Source: Campylobacterales bacterium (GTDB taxonomy: Bacteria; Campylobacterota; Campylobacteria; Campylobacterales; Sulfurimonadaceae). Taken from it: DNA of 64,000 nt. Shown here piece by piece: positions 36,945-48,769 of the stretch. The position numbers and the translations under genes are program-made. The number at the start of each line of letters is the position of its first letter. Position 1 is the stretch's first letter. A model generated the notes under the pieces. The model made no database searches. It was not told the origin of the DNA and saw nothing but the letters and a program-made list of their open reading frames with translations. The DNA lies in contig JAPLGN010000054.1 of the NCBI GenBank assembly GCA_026390135.1, positions 52,539 through 116,538 of the forward strand, given 5' to 3'.

Positions 36945-37730
36945 ATGAGTAAAATATCTCCACTTGCAGTGATTGAAGAGGGTGCTCTTATCGCAGAAGA
37001 TGTTGAAATCGGACCTTTTTGCTTTATCTCCAGCCAATCTACGATTGGAAAAGGGACTAAAATCGCCGCCAGTACGTGTATTTATGGAAAAACCACCATT
37101 GGCGAAAACAATACTATTTTTTCTCATGCTGTTTTGGGCTCCATTCCCCAAGACTTAAAGTACGCAGGTGAAGAAGTTGAACTTATCATTGGTGACCATA
37201 ATACTATTCGTGAGTTCACACTTTTTAATCCAGGAACTGCAGGTGGCGGGAGTAAAACCGTCGTAGGTGATCACAATCTCTTTATGGGATATGTTCACTT
37301 AGGGCATGATGTTATCATCGGTGATCACTGCATCCTTGCTAATGCCGCAACCCTTGCAGGACACGTAGAGATGGGAAATCATGCTGTTGTCGGCGGTATG
37401 ACACCAATTCATCAGTTTGTAAAGATTGGGGATTATGCCATGGTAGCCGGAGCGTCGGCTCTCTCACAAGATGTACCTCCTTATTGTCTGGTAGAAGGTA
37501 ATCGAGCAGTATTGCGAGGACTTAATCTCAACGGTCTTCGCCGTCATGTCGCGCGTGAAGATATTGACGTTCTACGAGCTGCCTATCGAGAACTTTTTGA
37601 GTCAGGGAAACCTCTCCAAGAAAATGCATCCGCACTACTAGAAGCCACGTCAAGTGAGTATGTAAAAAATATATGTACCTTTATTATTAACACCAAACGG
37701 GGCATCCCCTTCGAAAGGAAAGAATCATGA
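36945..37730 (+). CDS. lpxA: UDP-N-acetylglucosamine O-acyltransferase LpxA
   Basis: LpxA adds the first 3-hydroxyacyl chain in lipid A synthesis. The protein has left-handed beta-helix hexapeptide repeats from about residue 3 to 180 ([31 protein letters not shown]). The catalytic His lies in [15 protein letters not shown]. The C-terminal helical domain is complete to residue 261. The stop overlaps clpX by four bases (ATGA). Confidence 0.96.
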   Translation: MSKISPLAVIEEGALIAEDVEIGPFCFISSQSTIGKGTKIAASTCIYGKTTIGENNTIFSHAVLGSIPQDLKYAGEEVELIIGDHNTIREFTLFNPGTAGGGSKTVVGDHNLFMGYVHLGHDVIIGDHCILANAATLAGHVEMGNHAVVGGMTPIHQFVKIGDYAMVAGASALSQDVPPYCLVEGNRAVLRGLNLNGLRRHVAREDIDVLRAAYRELFESGKPLQENASALLEATSSEYVKNICTFIINTKRGIPFERKES

Positions 37731-38959
37731 TTCACCGTCATTGTAGCTTCTGTGAGGCACAAGAGAGCGACCAAAACCCACTTATTGCTGGTAACAATGT
37801 TTACATTTGTAAAAACTGTGTATTTTCAGCTTACAAAATTATGTTTGGAGAGAACAGCAATGATTCTTCCGCTGCACATGAGCATTTAAATACTGAATTG
37901 TTGACTCCAAAAGAACTCAATACTTTTTTAGGGCAATACATTATTGGTCAAGAGCGTGCCCGTAAACTTCTTTCTGTCGCTGTTTACAATCATTACAAAC
38001 GAATTTTTAAGCATCATAATGTAGAAGATGATACTGAAATTGCCAAATCCAATGTCTTGCTCATTGGTCCTACCGGAAGCGGTAAAACACTAATGGCGCA
38101 AACCATTGCGCGTGTTCTTAATGTCCCTATCGCCATTGCCGATGCAACCAGTCTTACGGAAGCTGGATACGTTGGTGAGGATGTTGAAAACATCCTTACT
38201 AAACTTCTCCAAGCTGCTGATGGTGATATTGAGCGCGCGCAACAGGGAATTGTCTTTATCGATGAAATTGACAAAATTTCCCGTATGAGTGAAAACCGTT
38301 CTATCACCCGTGACGTCTCGGGCGAAGGGGTTCAACAAGCACTTCTTAAAATCATCGAAGGCGCTATCGTCAACATTCCTCCAAAAGGAGGTCGTAAACA
38401 TCCAAATCAAGACTTTATCCAAATCGATACGTCTGGAATTCTCTTTATTTGTGGTGGTGCATTTGATGGATTAGGACAAATTTTAGAGCGTAAAAAAGGG
38501 AAAAACGTCATGGGCTTTGGCCATGAAAAACGTAATTCCGCTGAGGGTGATGATAGCTTTGAAAACGTTGAACCCGATGATTTGGTCAATTATGGTCTTA
38601 TTCCTGAGCTCATAGGACGTCTTCCAATTATTGCATCCTTGAATAAAATCACAGAAGAAGAAATGGTACGTATTCTCACCGAGCCAAAAAACTGTCTCGC
38701 AAAACAATACATCAAACTTTTTGCCATCGATGATGTTGAGCTTACCTTCGAAAAAGAGGCATTGAATGCTATTGCAGCCAAAGCCCTTACTCGTAAAACA
38801 GGAGCACGCGGTCTTCGTGCAATCTTAGAAGAAATCATGGGTGACATCATGTATGAACTCCCAGAATACAGCGGATACGAAGTGATCATCACCAAAGAAG
38901 TAGTTGATGAAGCATCCCTTCCAGTTTACATCAAAAAAACGTCTCAAAAAAGCGCATAG
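37727..38959 (+). CDS. clpX: ClpX ATPase subunit of the ClpXP protease
   Basis: ClpX is the AAA+ unfoldase that feeds ClpP. An N-terminal zinc-binding domain has CSFCEAQ and CKNCVF. The AAA+ core has Walker A GPTGSGKT (about 109), Walker [13 protein letters not shown], and the sensor-2 arginine in [10 protein letters not shown]. The ClpP-docking loop normally reads [LIV]-G-F; here it is MGFGHEKR. At 410 residues the length is typical. It is co-transcribed with lpxA before it and mreB after it, an order common in Campylobacterota. Confidence 0.96.
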   Translation: MIHRHCSFCEAQESDQNPLIAGNNVYICKNCVFSAYKIMFGENSNDSSAAHEHLNTELLTPKELNTFLGQYIIGQERARKLLSVAVYNHYKRIFKHHNVEDDTEIAKSNVLLIGPTGSGKTLMAQTIARVLNVPIAIADATSLTEAGYVGEDVENILTKLLQAADGDIERAQQGIVFIDEIDKISRMSENRSITRDVSGEGVQQALLKIIEGAIVNIPPKGGRKHPNQDFIQIDTSGILFICGGAFDGLGQILERKKGKNVMGFGHEKRNSAEGDDSFENVEPDDLVNYGLIPELIGRLPIIASLNKITEEEMVRILTEPKNCLAKQYIKLFAIDDVELTFEKEALNAIAAKALTRKTGARGLRAILEEIMGDIMYELPEYSGYEVIITKEVVDEASLPVYIKKTSQKSA

Positions 38960-38968
38960 GACATAATA

Positions 38969-40006
38969 ATGCTATTTAATAAACTTATCGGACTCTTTTC
39001 AAACGACCTTGCCATTGACTTAGGCACCGCAAACACCCTTGTAATTGTTAAGGGAAAAGGCATTGTTATCAATGAGCCTTCCGTTGTTGCGGTAAAAACA
39101 GAAAAGTATGGTCAACAAAGAGTCCTCGCAGTAGGGCGTGAAGCCAAAGAGATGGTTGGTAAAACACCGGGAAATATCAAGGCAATCCGCCCTATGAAAG
39201 ACGGAGTAATCGCAGATTTCGATATGACTGAAAAAATGATTCGCCGATTTATTGAAAAAGCGCATGGACGACGAAACCTTATTAGTCCGCGTATTATCAT
39301 TTGTATCCCTTATGGATTAACACAAGTTGAGCGTAAAGCAGTGCGTGAATCGGCGATGAGTGCAGGGGCTCGTGAAGTCTATCTCATCGATGAACCTATG
39401 GCTGCCGCAATCGGCGCAGGAATTGATATCCGTGAACCAAAAGGAAATGTCATCGTTGATATTGGTGGCGGAACAACAGAAATTGGTGTTGTCTCGTTGG
39501 GAGGACTGGTACTATGCCGCTCTATTCGAGTTGCTGGAGACAAAATCGACCGTGCTATCATGGATTATGTTAAACGTAAATACAATCTCCTTATCGGTGA
39601 GCGTATCGCAGAGGACATCAAAATCAATATCGGTACGGCTATGCCCTTAGCCCAAGAACTCAAAATGATTATCAACGGCCGTGACCAGGTAGAGGGGTTA
39701 TTAACCTCGATCGAGCTATCAAGCGAAGATGCGCGTGAAGCAATGCGAGATCCTCTTAAAGAAATTCTTGAAGCATTGCGCGATGTGTTAGAAAATATGC
39801 CACCCGATTTAGCGGGTGATATTGTCAACAACGGTGTTATTCTGACAGGTGGTGGAGCATTGATTCGACAACTGGATAAATACCTTTCTGAAACCATTAA
39901 AATTCCTGTTTATGTCGCTGATGAGCCATTACTTTGTGTAGCACGGGGTACTGGACGAGCGCTCGAAGAGATCGATCAACTCCACGAACTTTTCGATAAT
40001 GAATAA
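38969..40006 (+). CDS. mreB: rod-shape-determining protein MreB
   Basis: MreB is the actin-like cytoskeletal protein that guides lateral wall growth. Phosphate-1 motif DLAIDLGTANTLV is at the start, phosphate-2 VDIGGGTTEIGVVSLGG at about 156, adenosine motif ILTGGGALIRQLD near 293. A length of 345 residues is standard. The amphipathic N-terminus (LFNKLIGLFSNDL) is kept for membrane binding. Ten bases separate it from clpX, and the mreC start overlaps its end. Confidence 0.97.
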   Translation: MLFNKLIGLFSNDLAIDLGTANTLVIVKGKGIVINEPSVVAVKTEKYGQQRVLAVGREAKEMVGKTPGNIKAIRPMKDGVIADFDMTEKMIRRFIEKAHGRRNLISPRIIICIPYGLTQVERKAVRESAMSAGAREVYLIDEPMAAAIGAGIDIREPKGNVIVDIGGGTTEIGVVSLGGLVLCRSIRVAGDKIDRAIMDYVKRKYNLLIGERIAEDIKINIGTAMPLAQELKMIINGRDQVEGLLTSIELSSEDAREAMRDPLKEILEALRDVLENMPPDLAGDIVNNGVILTGGGALIRQLDKYLSETIKIPVYVADEPLLCVARGTGRALEEIDQLHELFDNE

Positions 40007-40760
40007 ACAACGTCTTTCCCTCACACTTCTTCTCCTTGCATGTGTGGGCGGGGCACTTTATTTTAGCCCTTTTTTACAGACTCCCTTCATTCATCTCTCA
40101 AAAAGCATCAAAATTGCCTATCTGGACCAAATCCAAGCTTTTCAGAACACTCTTGCAAAGCATATTTTTCAAGAAAAAACCATCACCGAACTACAACAGC
40201 GCAATCGCTATTATGAACGTGAAATTTTAACCCTTCACCAAGTAGCAAGCGAATACCAAAATCTATTGAAACTTCAAAATAGTTCCATCAAAACAGTTCC
40301 CTCGGTTGAACTTGTACGTACCATCTCTTATGTGCGTATGGATGATCCTCATAAATTATGGCTTGAGATGGAGCATTTTGATCCTGCTCGTGTTTATGGT
40401 TTGATCTATCGAGGCTATGTTGCCGGTATTGTTGTAGCTAAAAATCATTCCCCTATGGCATTACTTAACGGTGACATCAAAAGTTCCTATGCCGTTTCAA
40501 TCGGAAATTCACAAGCTCCAGGGATTGTTCGAGGTAATAATGAACGTCATCTTGTTGTTGAATTTATCCCCACATGGATACCAATTTCAGTAGGAGATGA
40601 AATCGTTACTTCTGGATTGGATCGAATTTTTTTCTCCGGACTTAAGGTAGGAAAAGTAATCTCAATATCCAAAGCAAGCGGCTACCAAAGTGCTGTAGTT
40701 GAACCCTATTTTTATGCCAAAAGCCCCTCCTATTTTCACGTCATAACGAAGGTAAAATAA
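39999..40760 (+). CDS. mreC: rod-shape-determining protein MreC
   Basis: This is the periplasmic wall-elongation scaffold. It has one N-terminal membrane segment (LSLTLLLLACVGGALYF), a coiled coil at about 55-90 (FQEKTITELQQRNRYYEREI), then the beta-rich domain with GYVAGIVVAKNHSPMALLNG and VGDEIVTSGLDRIFFSGLKV, the conserved MreC motifs. At 253 residues it is short but complete for this phylum. Its start overlaps mreB. Confidence 0.92.
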   Translation: MNKQRLSLTLLLLACVGGALYFSPFLQTPFIHLSKSIKIAYLDQIQAFQNTLAKHIFQEKTITELQQRNRYYEREILTLHQVASEYQNLLKLQNSSIKTVPSVELVRTISYVRMDDPHKLWLEMEHFDPARVYGLIYRGYVAGIVVAKNHSPMALLNGDIKSSYAVSIGNSQAPGIVRGNNERHLVVEFIPTWIPISVGDEIVTSGLDRIFFSGLKVGKVISISKASGYQSAVVEPYFYAKSPSYFHVITKVK

Positions 40761-40818
40761 TCAGGTTTTAAGTGCTTTTACCCTATAATTGACAAATTTT
40801 TCTGACAAAAGGGTAAGC

Positions 40819-43922
<3,104 letters not shown>

Positions 43923-44351
43923 ATGTCAATCATCCTCGCCCAAACTGACACTACGATTGGCTTTCTCTCACAAGACAGCGCCTCTCTCGCGCGACTCAAA
44001 GGGAGAGAAGAGGGAAAACCTTTTTTAAAAGTGTTTGCTTCGCTGAACTTACTACAATCCACCGTGAGAGTTCCTCTCAAATATCGTTCATGGATTCGAC
44101 ATGCACGACATACAACTTTTGTTATTAAGAATCAAGCCGTCCGATACGTAAACGACTCAGCGCACGCCCGTTTAATTCAAAAATACGGATGGCTCTATTC
44201 TACCTCTGCTAATGAGAGCGGTCACGAATATGATAAAAACTTTTGCCTAATCCATAGCGACCATATCATAGAAGATTCGAGAGGATTCAACTCTTCCAGT
44301 CCCTCTAAAATTTTCAGACTTACCTCCCTCCAATCCAAAAAACTACGATAG
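43923..44351 (+). CDS. short Sua5/YciO/YrdC-like protein
   Basis: A protein of 142 residues with the start MSIILAQTDTTIGFLSQD and the conserved YrdC tail motif YSTSANESGHEYD. In Sua5/TsaC the fold makes threonylcarbamoyl-AMP for tRNA t6A. This form is shorter than TsaC (about 185-210 residues) and is the small Campylobacterota version. Whether it does the t6A reaction alone cannot be told. The ATG follows the carB stop directly (TAA-ATG) and the UPF0323 gene comes eight bases later. Confidence 0.75.
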   Translation: MSIILAQTDTTIGFLSQDSASLARLKGREEGKPFLKVFASLNLLQSTVRVPLKYRSWIRHARHTTFVIKNQAVRYVNDSAHARLIQKYGWLYSTSANESGHEYDKNFCLIHSDHIIEDSRGFNSSSPSKIFRLTSLQSKKLR

Positions 44352-44359
44352 GAAATAAA

Positions 44360-44938
44360 ATGAAACACGTTGTTAGTGCAAAAAACATTATGCTTGGAGC
44401 CACAGGACTTGCCGTTTTAAGTGCCCTCTCTGGATGCCAAAGTCATCAAGAAGAACAAAAACCAGAAGGTGCAAATAAATTTCTTGTTGTTGAGCAACAA
44501 ACTAGCGGGAAATACGTCATTATTGAAGAGATGCCAACCACAGGTCCTAGTCGTGCCATTATTCGTGAAACAGATCAGAATGGAACGGTACGTGAACGTG
44601 TATTAACCGAAGCAGAGATGAAAACCCTCGCAGATCAAGAGTACAAAAAAATGCAAGAGGGTAAATCAGAACTCAACGCTGAGCCTCACGGAGAGGGGAT
44701 GGGATTAGCAGGTACTATCCTCGCTGCTGCAGGCGGTGCATTGCTCGGAAATATGATCGGAAATGCTCTTATGAACAACAAAAATGTTCAAAGACACCAA
44801 GATGTCTCTAATCGCTCAGCGTATCATCAATCAGCAGGTGCAGGTGGCGCGTCATCCACGGCTAACTCAGGTAAAAAAAGCTTTTTTGGAAACAAAAGTG
44901 CAAGCAGTACCTCATCTTCTAGCAGTTACGGAGGATAA
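44360..44938 (+). CDS. UPF0323 family lipoprotein
   Basis: A lipoprotein signal (TGLAVLSALSGC, cysteine at about residue 26) is followed by a Glu/Gln-rich start and conserved YVIIEEMPTTGPSRAIIRE. A Gly-rich hydrophobic stretch (LAGTILAAAGGALLGNMIGN) lies at 114-133. The tail is Ser-, Ala- and Gly-rich. It matches the UPF0323 lipoproteins of Campylobacter and Helicobacter (Cj0371 type) and keeps its neighbour, the glutathionylspermidine-synthase-like gene (Cj0372 type). Cj0371 has been tied to motility and virulence; a role here is not clear. Confidence 0.85.
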   Translation: MKHVVSAKNIMLGATGLAVLSALSGCQSHQEEQKPEGANKFLVVEQQTSGKYVIIEEMPTTGPSRAIIRETDQNGTVRERVLTEAEMKTLADQEYKKMQEGKSELNAEPHGEGMGLAGTILAAAGGALLGNMIGNALMNNKNVQRHQDVSNRSAYHQSAGAGGASSTANSGKKSFFGNKSASSTSSSSSYGG

Positions 44939-46119
44939 TGATGATAACTCTACAAACTATTAATCCTATAAATGACAACACACTCGAAGAAATCGGCTTT
45001 GCATGGCACACCGACAGTGATGAGAGTAAATATGTGGCGAATGAACTCGTTATCGTCACGGATGATGAAGCCGAAGCCTATTATGAGGCTGTTAATGAAC
45101 TGTATGATATGTATGCCACGGCAGCACAGCACGTCATAGACAATAATCTCTTCTTTGAACTTGGAATTCCATTCAACCTCATAGACTCTATCAAAAAAAG
45201 CTGGGACAATGATGTTCACTGGCATCTCTATGGGCGCTTTGATTTAGCAGGGGGAATCGATGGCAAGCCCATCAAGCTTATCGAGTTCAACGCCGATACC
45301 CCAACCTCTCTTTTTGAAACCGCCATACTTCAATGGGCGATTCTTAAACACAACAACATGGATGAAGAGCGTCAATTTAACAACATCTATGAAGCCATCA
45401 GTGAAAATTTTCGCCGTCTTGTCACCCTCTTTGATGACCCAAGCGAGTTTGAAAAACACTACGATGGATGGAAAATTCTCTTTAGTTCCGTGAGTGGAAA
45501 TAGTGAAGAGGAACAAACGGTCAGATTATTACAGCAAATGGCAATCGATGCAGGGTTTGAGACAGGATTTGAACCGCTTGGTGGAGTGAAATTTGACGAA
45601 GAGGGAATTTACGATAGCAACGAAATTCCGTACGAATACTGGTTTAAACTTTTCCCATGGGAAGACATCGCTATCGATGAGAATGAACTTGCAGTACTTC
45701 TTACGACCATCATGAACAACCAAAAAGCAATTATTCTCAATCCAGCCTACACCCTCCTCTTCCAATCCAAAGGGATGATGAAGATATTGTGCGATCTCTT
45801 CCCCGATTCACCGTATCTCCTTAAAACCTCGTATGAGCCACTCAAGGGCATCCAATGCGTTGAAAAGCGTATGTTCGGACGTGAAGGGGCAAATGTGAAG
45901 ATTTTGGATGCATCAGGCAACGTTCTCGAAGCCAATGACGGTCCGTATGGTAATTTTAAACCTATCTACCAAGAATACGTCGAGTTCCCTAAAGATTTAA
46001 AAGGAAACAGCTACCAAGCGGGTGTATTTTTCGCCTACGAAGCGTGCGGATTAGGATTTCGTCGCGGTGGTAAGATTTTGAACAATATGTCAAAATTCGT
46101 AGGACATGTCCTACGATAA
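44938..46119 (+). CDS. glutathionylspermidine synthase-like ATP-grasp protein (Cj0372 type)
   Basis: This protein matches the C-terminal synthetase domain of GspS. It has IKLIEFNADTPTSLFETAIL and later LLKTSYEPLKG, FGREGANVKIL and YQAGVFFAYEACGLGFRRGG, the substrate and ATP-grasp motifs. The family ligates glutathione-type peptides to amines, but the Cj0372 group probably has another substrate; the sequence does not show which. Its start overlaps the UPF0323 gene stop (TAATG), so the pair is one unit as in Campylobacter. Confidence 0.85.
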   Translation: MMITLQTINPINDNTLEEIGFAWHTDSDESKYVANELVIVTDDEAEAYYEAVNELYDMYATAAQHVIDNNLFFELGIPFNLIDSIKKSWDNDVHWHLYGRFDLAGGIDGKPIKLIEFNADTPTSLFETAILQWAILKHNNMDEERQFNNIYEAISENFRRLVTLFDDPSEFEKHYDGWKILFSSVSGNSEEEQTVRLLQQMAIDAGFETGFEPLGGVKFDEEGIYDSNEIPYEYWFKLFPWEDIAIDENELAVLLTTIMNNQKAIILNPAYTLLFQSKGMMKILCDLFPDSPYLLKTSYEPLKGIQCVEKRMFGREGANVKILDASGNVLEANDGPYGNFKPIYQEYVEFPKDLKGNSYQAGVFFAYEACGLGFRRGGKILNNMSKFVGHVLR

Positions 46120-46142
46120 CACTCCGTACCGTAAAAACTGTA

Positions 46143-48065
46143 TCACGAGAGTGATGTCGGTTTACCGGTAAAGTACCCTTGTGAATAATCAACACCGATT
46201 TTTTTAAGAGTATCATAGATGGCCTCATCACTGACAAACTCAGCAATCGTTTTGGCACCAATTTTCTGCGCAAAATCGATAATCGTTTCAACAATAATAT
46301 GATGGCGCGGGTTACCGGTAATCTCCCGTATCAGTGACCCGTCTATTTTAATGTAATCGACACTCAACTTTAGAATGTTCTCAAAATTAGAATACCCCGT
46401 CCCAAAATCATCGATGGCTATTTTTGCACCCAGGGCTTTGACCTGCGTAATAAACTGTATCACTTCGTCATAACTCTCGATCCCCTCTGATTCCAGAATC
46501 TCAAATACGATTCTGGATGCGGTACCCGTTTTGCTAATCGTTTTAATAATCTCGTTTACTGTATGGGGATTGCGTATGTCACTGTCGGATAGATTGATAG
46601 AAAACTCCTCTTTACGATTAGCAAAAAGGGTACAGGCTTGATAGACCACTTCAAGTGTAATTTGGGGATAAAGTTTTGTTTTTTTTGCGATGGGTAAAAA
46701 TTCCATCGGCGGAACAATATTACCCACTTCGTCTATCATTCGGACCAGCGTTTCGTATTTGTCTACAGTACCTGTTTCCAGATTGACAATCGGCTGATAA
46801 TGACAGATAATACGGTGTTCAAAAAGTGCTCTGCGAACATGGGAAGCCATTGTCAGATTAGCACGATAGTGTTCTTCAACCCCTTCGTTCTGATTGTAAA
46901 AAGCGATTTGTTTATTATTTTCTTTGGCATGATGCAGTGCAATATCAGCGCGTGTCAACATTTTTTCACTTCCCAGAGCAACACCGACAGAGACTCTAAT
47001 ATTCAGGGTCTCTTCCTTTACCATAAAGGTCTTCTCATCCAATAGTTTGATGAGCATAAGTAAACGATGTTCTACCTCGGCTTGATCAAGGATATTATAG
47101 AAAATCATAGCAAATTCATCACTCCCTAAACGATAACATGTACTTGAGAGTTCATTGAGCCATGAACCGATCTGCACCAGCATTTCATCGCCAATGGAAA
47201 TTCCAAAAAAGTCATTAACTTCCTTAAAATCATCTATATTGACAATTGCCAGAGCTGTAATTCCTCCCTTGAGCAATTTTTCTTGCAGTTTGTAACGGTT
47301 AGGCAAACCGGTCAGCCGATCAATATAATACTGGTCTTCAAGCTCACGGGTTTTTTTATTAACCGTGATCTCAAGGGAGGTATTCATTGCTTCAATTTGT
47401 TCCAGATAAATATGGGTCGTTTCTTGCATCGCATTGAATGCCGTAACGATCTGTTCAATCTCCACACTGCCGTCCTCTTCAAACAGCATACGGTCACCGG
47501 GTTTGTAATAACGGACTTTTTGAGCAATTTTAGTCAAAGGAGAGAGAAGATAGCGAACCCACCATACCGCAACGAAAAAAAGCAGCGCTATACTCACTCC
47601 AATACCATACACAATCTTACGTATTGATTGACGCGTCTCATCATAGGCCAAATCGCTGTAACGCAAGGTAATTGATCCCATCAACTTCCCGGATATAGGT
47701 TCCTTAATCGGATGAGAAACACTAATTGCTGCATGTCGAGATGCCAATATTTCTTGACTGTTAGAGTAAAGGTACAATGCCTTTCCGTTATTGTCACGAA
47801 CCGTAAGTTCCGTTACATCAGGAACTGATACTGCAGGTGAAACTTTATCTGCAATCTGATCGTAAAACTTTAAATAGAGAGTAATTTGAAGCGGTTTTTC
47901 AATGGTGCGTAATAGTAAATCAGCTTTTTGTTTTTCCGAAACTAAAATCGTATTTTCGAAAACTATACTGACAACTGTCCCAAGTGTCATAAAAATCAGT
48001 AAGAAAATCAAAACCAATGATCCAACAATTTTATAGGAAAGACGGGTTTTAGAAAGATACATCAT
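46143..48065 (-). CDS. membrane GGDEF/EAL protein with periplasmic sensor, noncanonical GSDEF
   Basis: N-terminal membrane segment (about 12-36), a periplasmic region of about 110 residues, a second segment (about 150-170), a HAMP-like linker (to about 235), GGDEF (about 250-380) and EAL (about 400-640). The A-site of the GGDEF domain reads RLGSDEFAM, so it departs from GGDEF. The EAL motif reads ETL (KYETLVRM), and the metal ligands later seem kept: NLSDSD, FEILE, DDFGTGYSN, YIKIDGS, AEFVS. Phosphodiesterase activity is possible; cyclase activity is doubtful. The layout is YfiN-like plus an EAL. It is divergent from the acyltransferase-TonB-YfiR operon 146 bases away. Confidence 0.88.
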   Translation of the reverse strand: MMYLSKTRLSYKIVGSLVLIFLLIFMTLGTVVSIVFENTILVSEKQKADLLLRTIEKPLQITLYLKFYDQIADKVSPAVSVPDVTELTVRDNNGKALYLYSNSQEILASRHAAISVSHPIKEPISGKLMGSITLRYSDLAYDETRQSIRKIVYGIGVSIALLFFVAVWWVRYLLSPLTKIAQKVRYYKPGDRMLFEEDGSVEIEQIVTAFNAMQETTHIYLEQIEAMNTSLEITVNKKTRELEDQYYIDRLTGLPNRYKLQEKLLKGGITALAIVNIDDFKEVNDFFGISIGDEMLVQIGSWLNELSSTCYRLGSDEFAMIFYNILDQAEVEHRLLMLIKLLDEKTFMVKEETLNIRVSVGVALGSEKMLTRADIALHHAKENNKQIAFYNQNEGVEEHYRANLTMASHVRRALFEHRIICHYQPIVNLETGTVDKYETLVRMIDEVGNIVPPMEFLPIAKKTKLYPQITLEVVYQACTLFANRKEEFSINLSDSDIRNPHTVNEIIKTISKTGTASRIVFEILESEGIESYDEVIQFITQVKALGAKIAIDDFGTGYSNFENILKLSVDYIKIDGSLIREITGNPRHHIIVETIIDFAQKIGAKTIAEFVSDEAIYDTLKKIGVDYSQGYFTGKPTSLS

Positions 48066-48211
48066 GGATAAACCTTAATACTATACTATTTTATTATTAT
48101 TACATAAATATTATACAAAACTAAATTTTCTTCATAAGTTATGTAATTTTATCCTATAATATATTATTCAATGTTTTTCGGAACATATTAACAAAAAAAA
48201 GGATCAAATCA

Positions 48212-48769
48212 GTGAAATGCAGTATAGCAACAACGGAAATGGAACGAACAGCTATATTGCGGCAACGATATGATATTTTTGTGGAAGAGTTCAATTTTTT
48301 TACATCTAGAGAAGATGGTAAACCAATCGAATACGATGCGTATGATGATCATGCTCTTTTATTCGGCGTTTGGGAAAAAGACACTCTGATAGCTTCGTGT
48401 CGTCTCGTTCTACCTAATGACCTATTAGGTTTACCAACACTCAACAACATGAAGATTGATTCTGAAAAGATTCAAGATGATCAGCCGACAGCCGAAATTT
48501 CAAGAATTACGGTCGCCCCAAGTTACAGAGCTTTCAAAAAAACAATAAAGATCCTTCAAACGATGCAAGAAGCAATTGATCGAACTTCTACCGATCATGG
48601 AATAACTCAGTTGATTGGAGCGGTTGAACCCAGTTTTTTACGCCTTTTGAACTGTTCTTCTCTTCCATATCGTCCAATCGGTCCGATTCAATACCTCATC
48701 GGTGCAGAGCGCTATCCTGTCATTTTAAGGGCCCAAGAGTATACAATTTCTCTGAAAGAATCCCGATAA
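48212..48769 (+). CDS. LuxI/FeeM-like N-acyltransferase (autoinducer synthase fold)
   Basis: This 185-residue protein resembles acyl-homoserine-lactone synthases and N-acyl amino acid synthases (FeeM) in outline. It shows R-x2-RY-x-IFV at about 17-25, a Y-D-x-YDDHALLFGVWE strand region, LIASCRLVLP, and the conserved acidic/arginine patch in TAEISRITVAPSYR (about 94-107). These are the positions of the LuxI conserved R, F, W, D, D, R, E and R, though the spacing is only approximate. Start is GTG with AAAAGGATC upstream. It overlaps the TonB receptor gene (TAATG). The acyl donor and acceptor are unknown. Confidence 0.7.
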   Translation: MKCSIATTEMERTAILRQRYDIFVEEFNFFTSREDGKPIEYDAYDDHALLFGVWEKDTLIASCRLVLPNDLLGLPTLNNMKIDSEKIQDDQPTAEISRITVAPSYRAFKKTIKILQTMQEAIDRTSTDHGITQLIGAVEPSFLRLLNCSSLPYRPIGPIQYLIGAERYPVILRAQEYTISLKESR

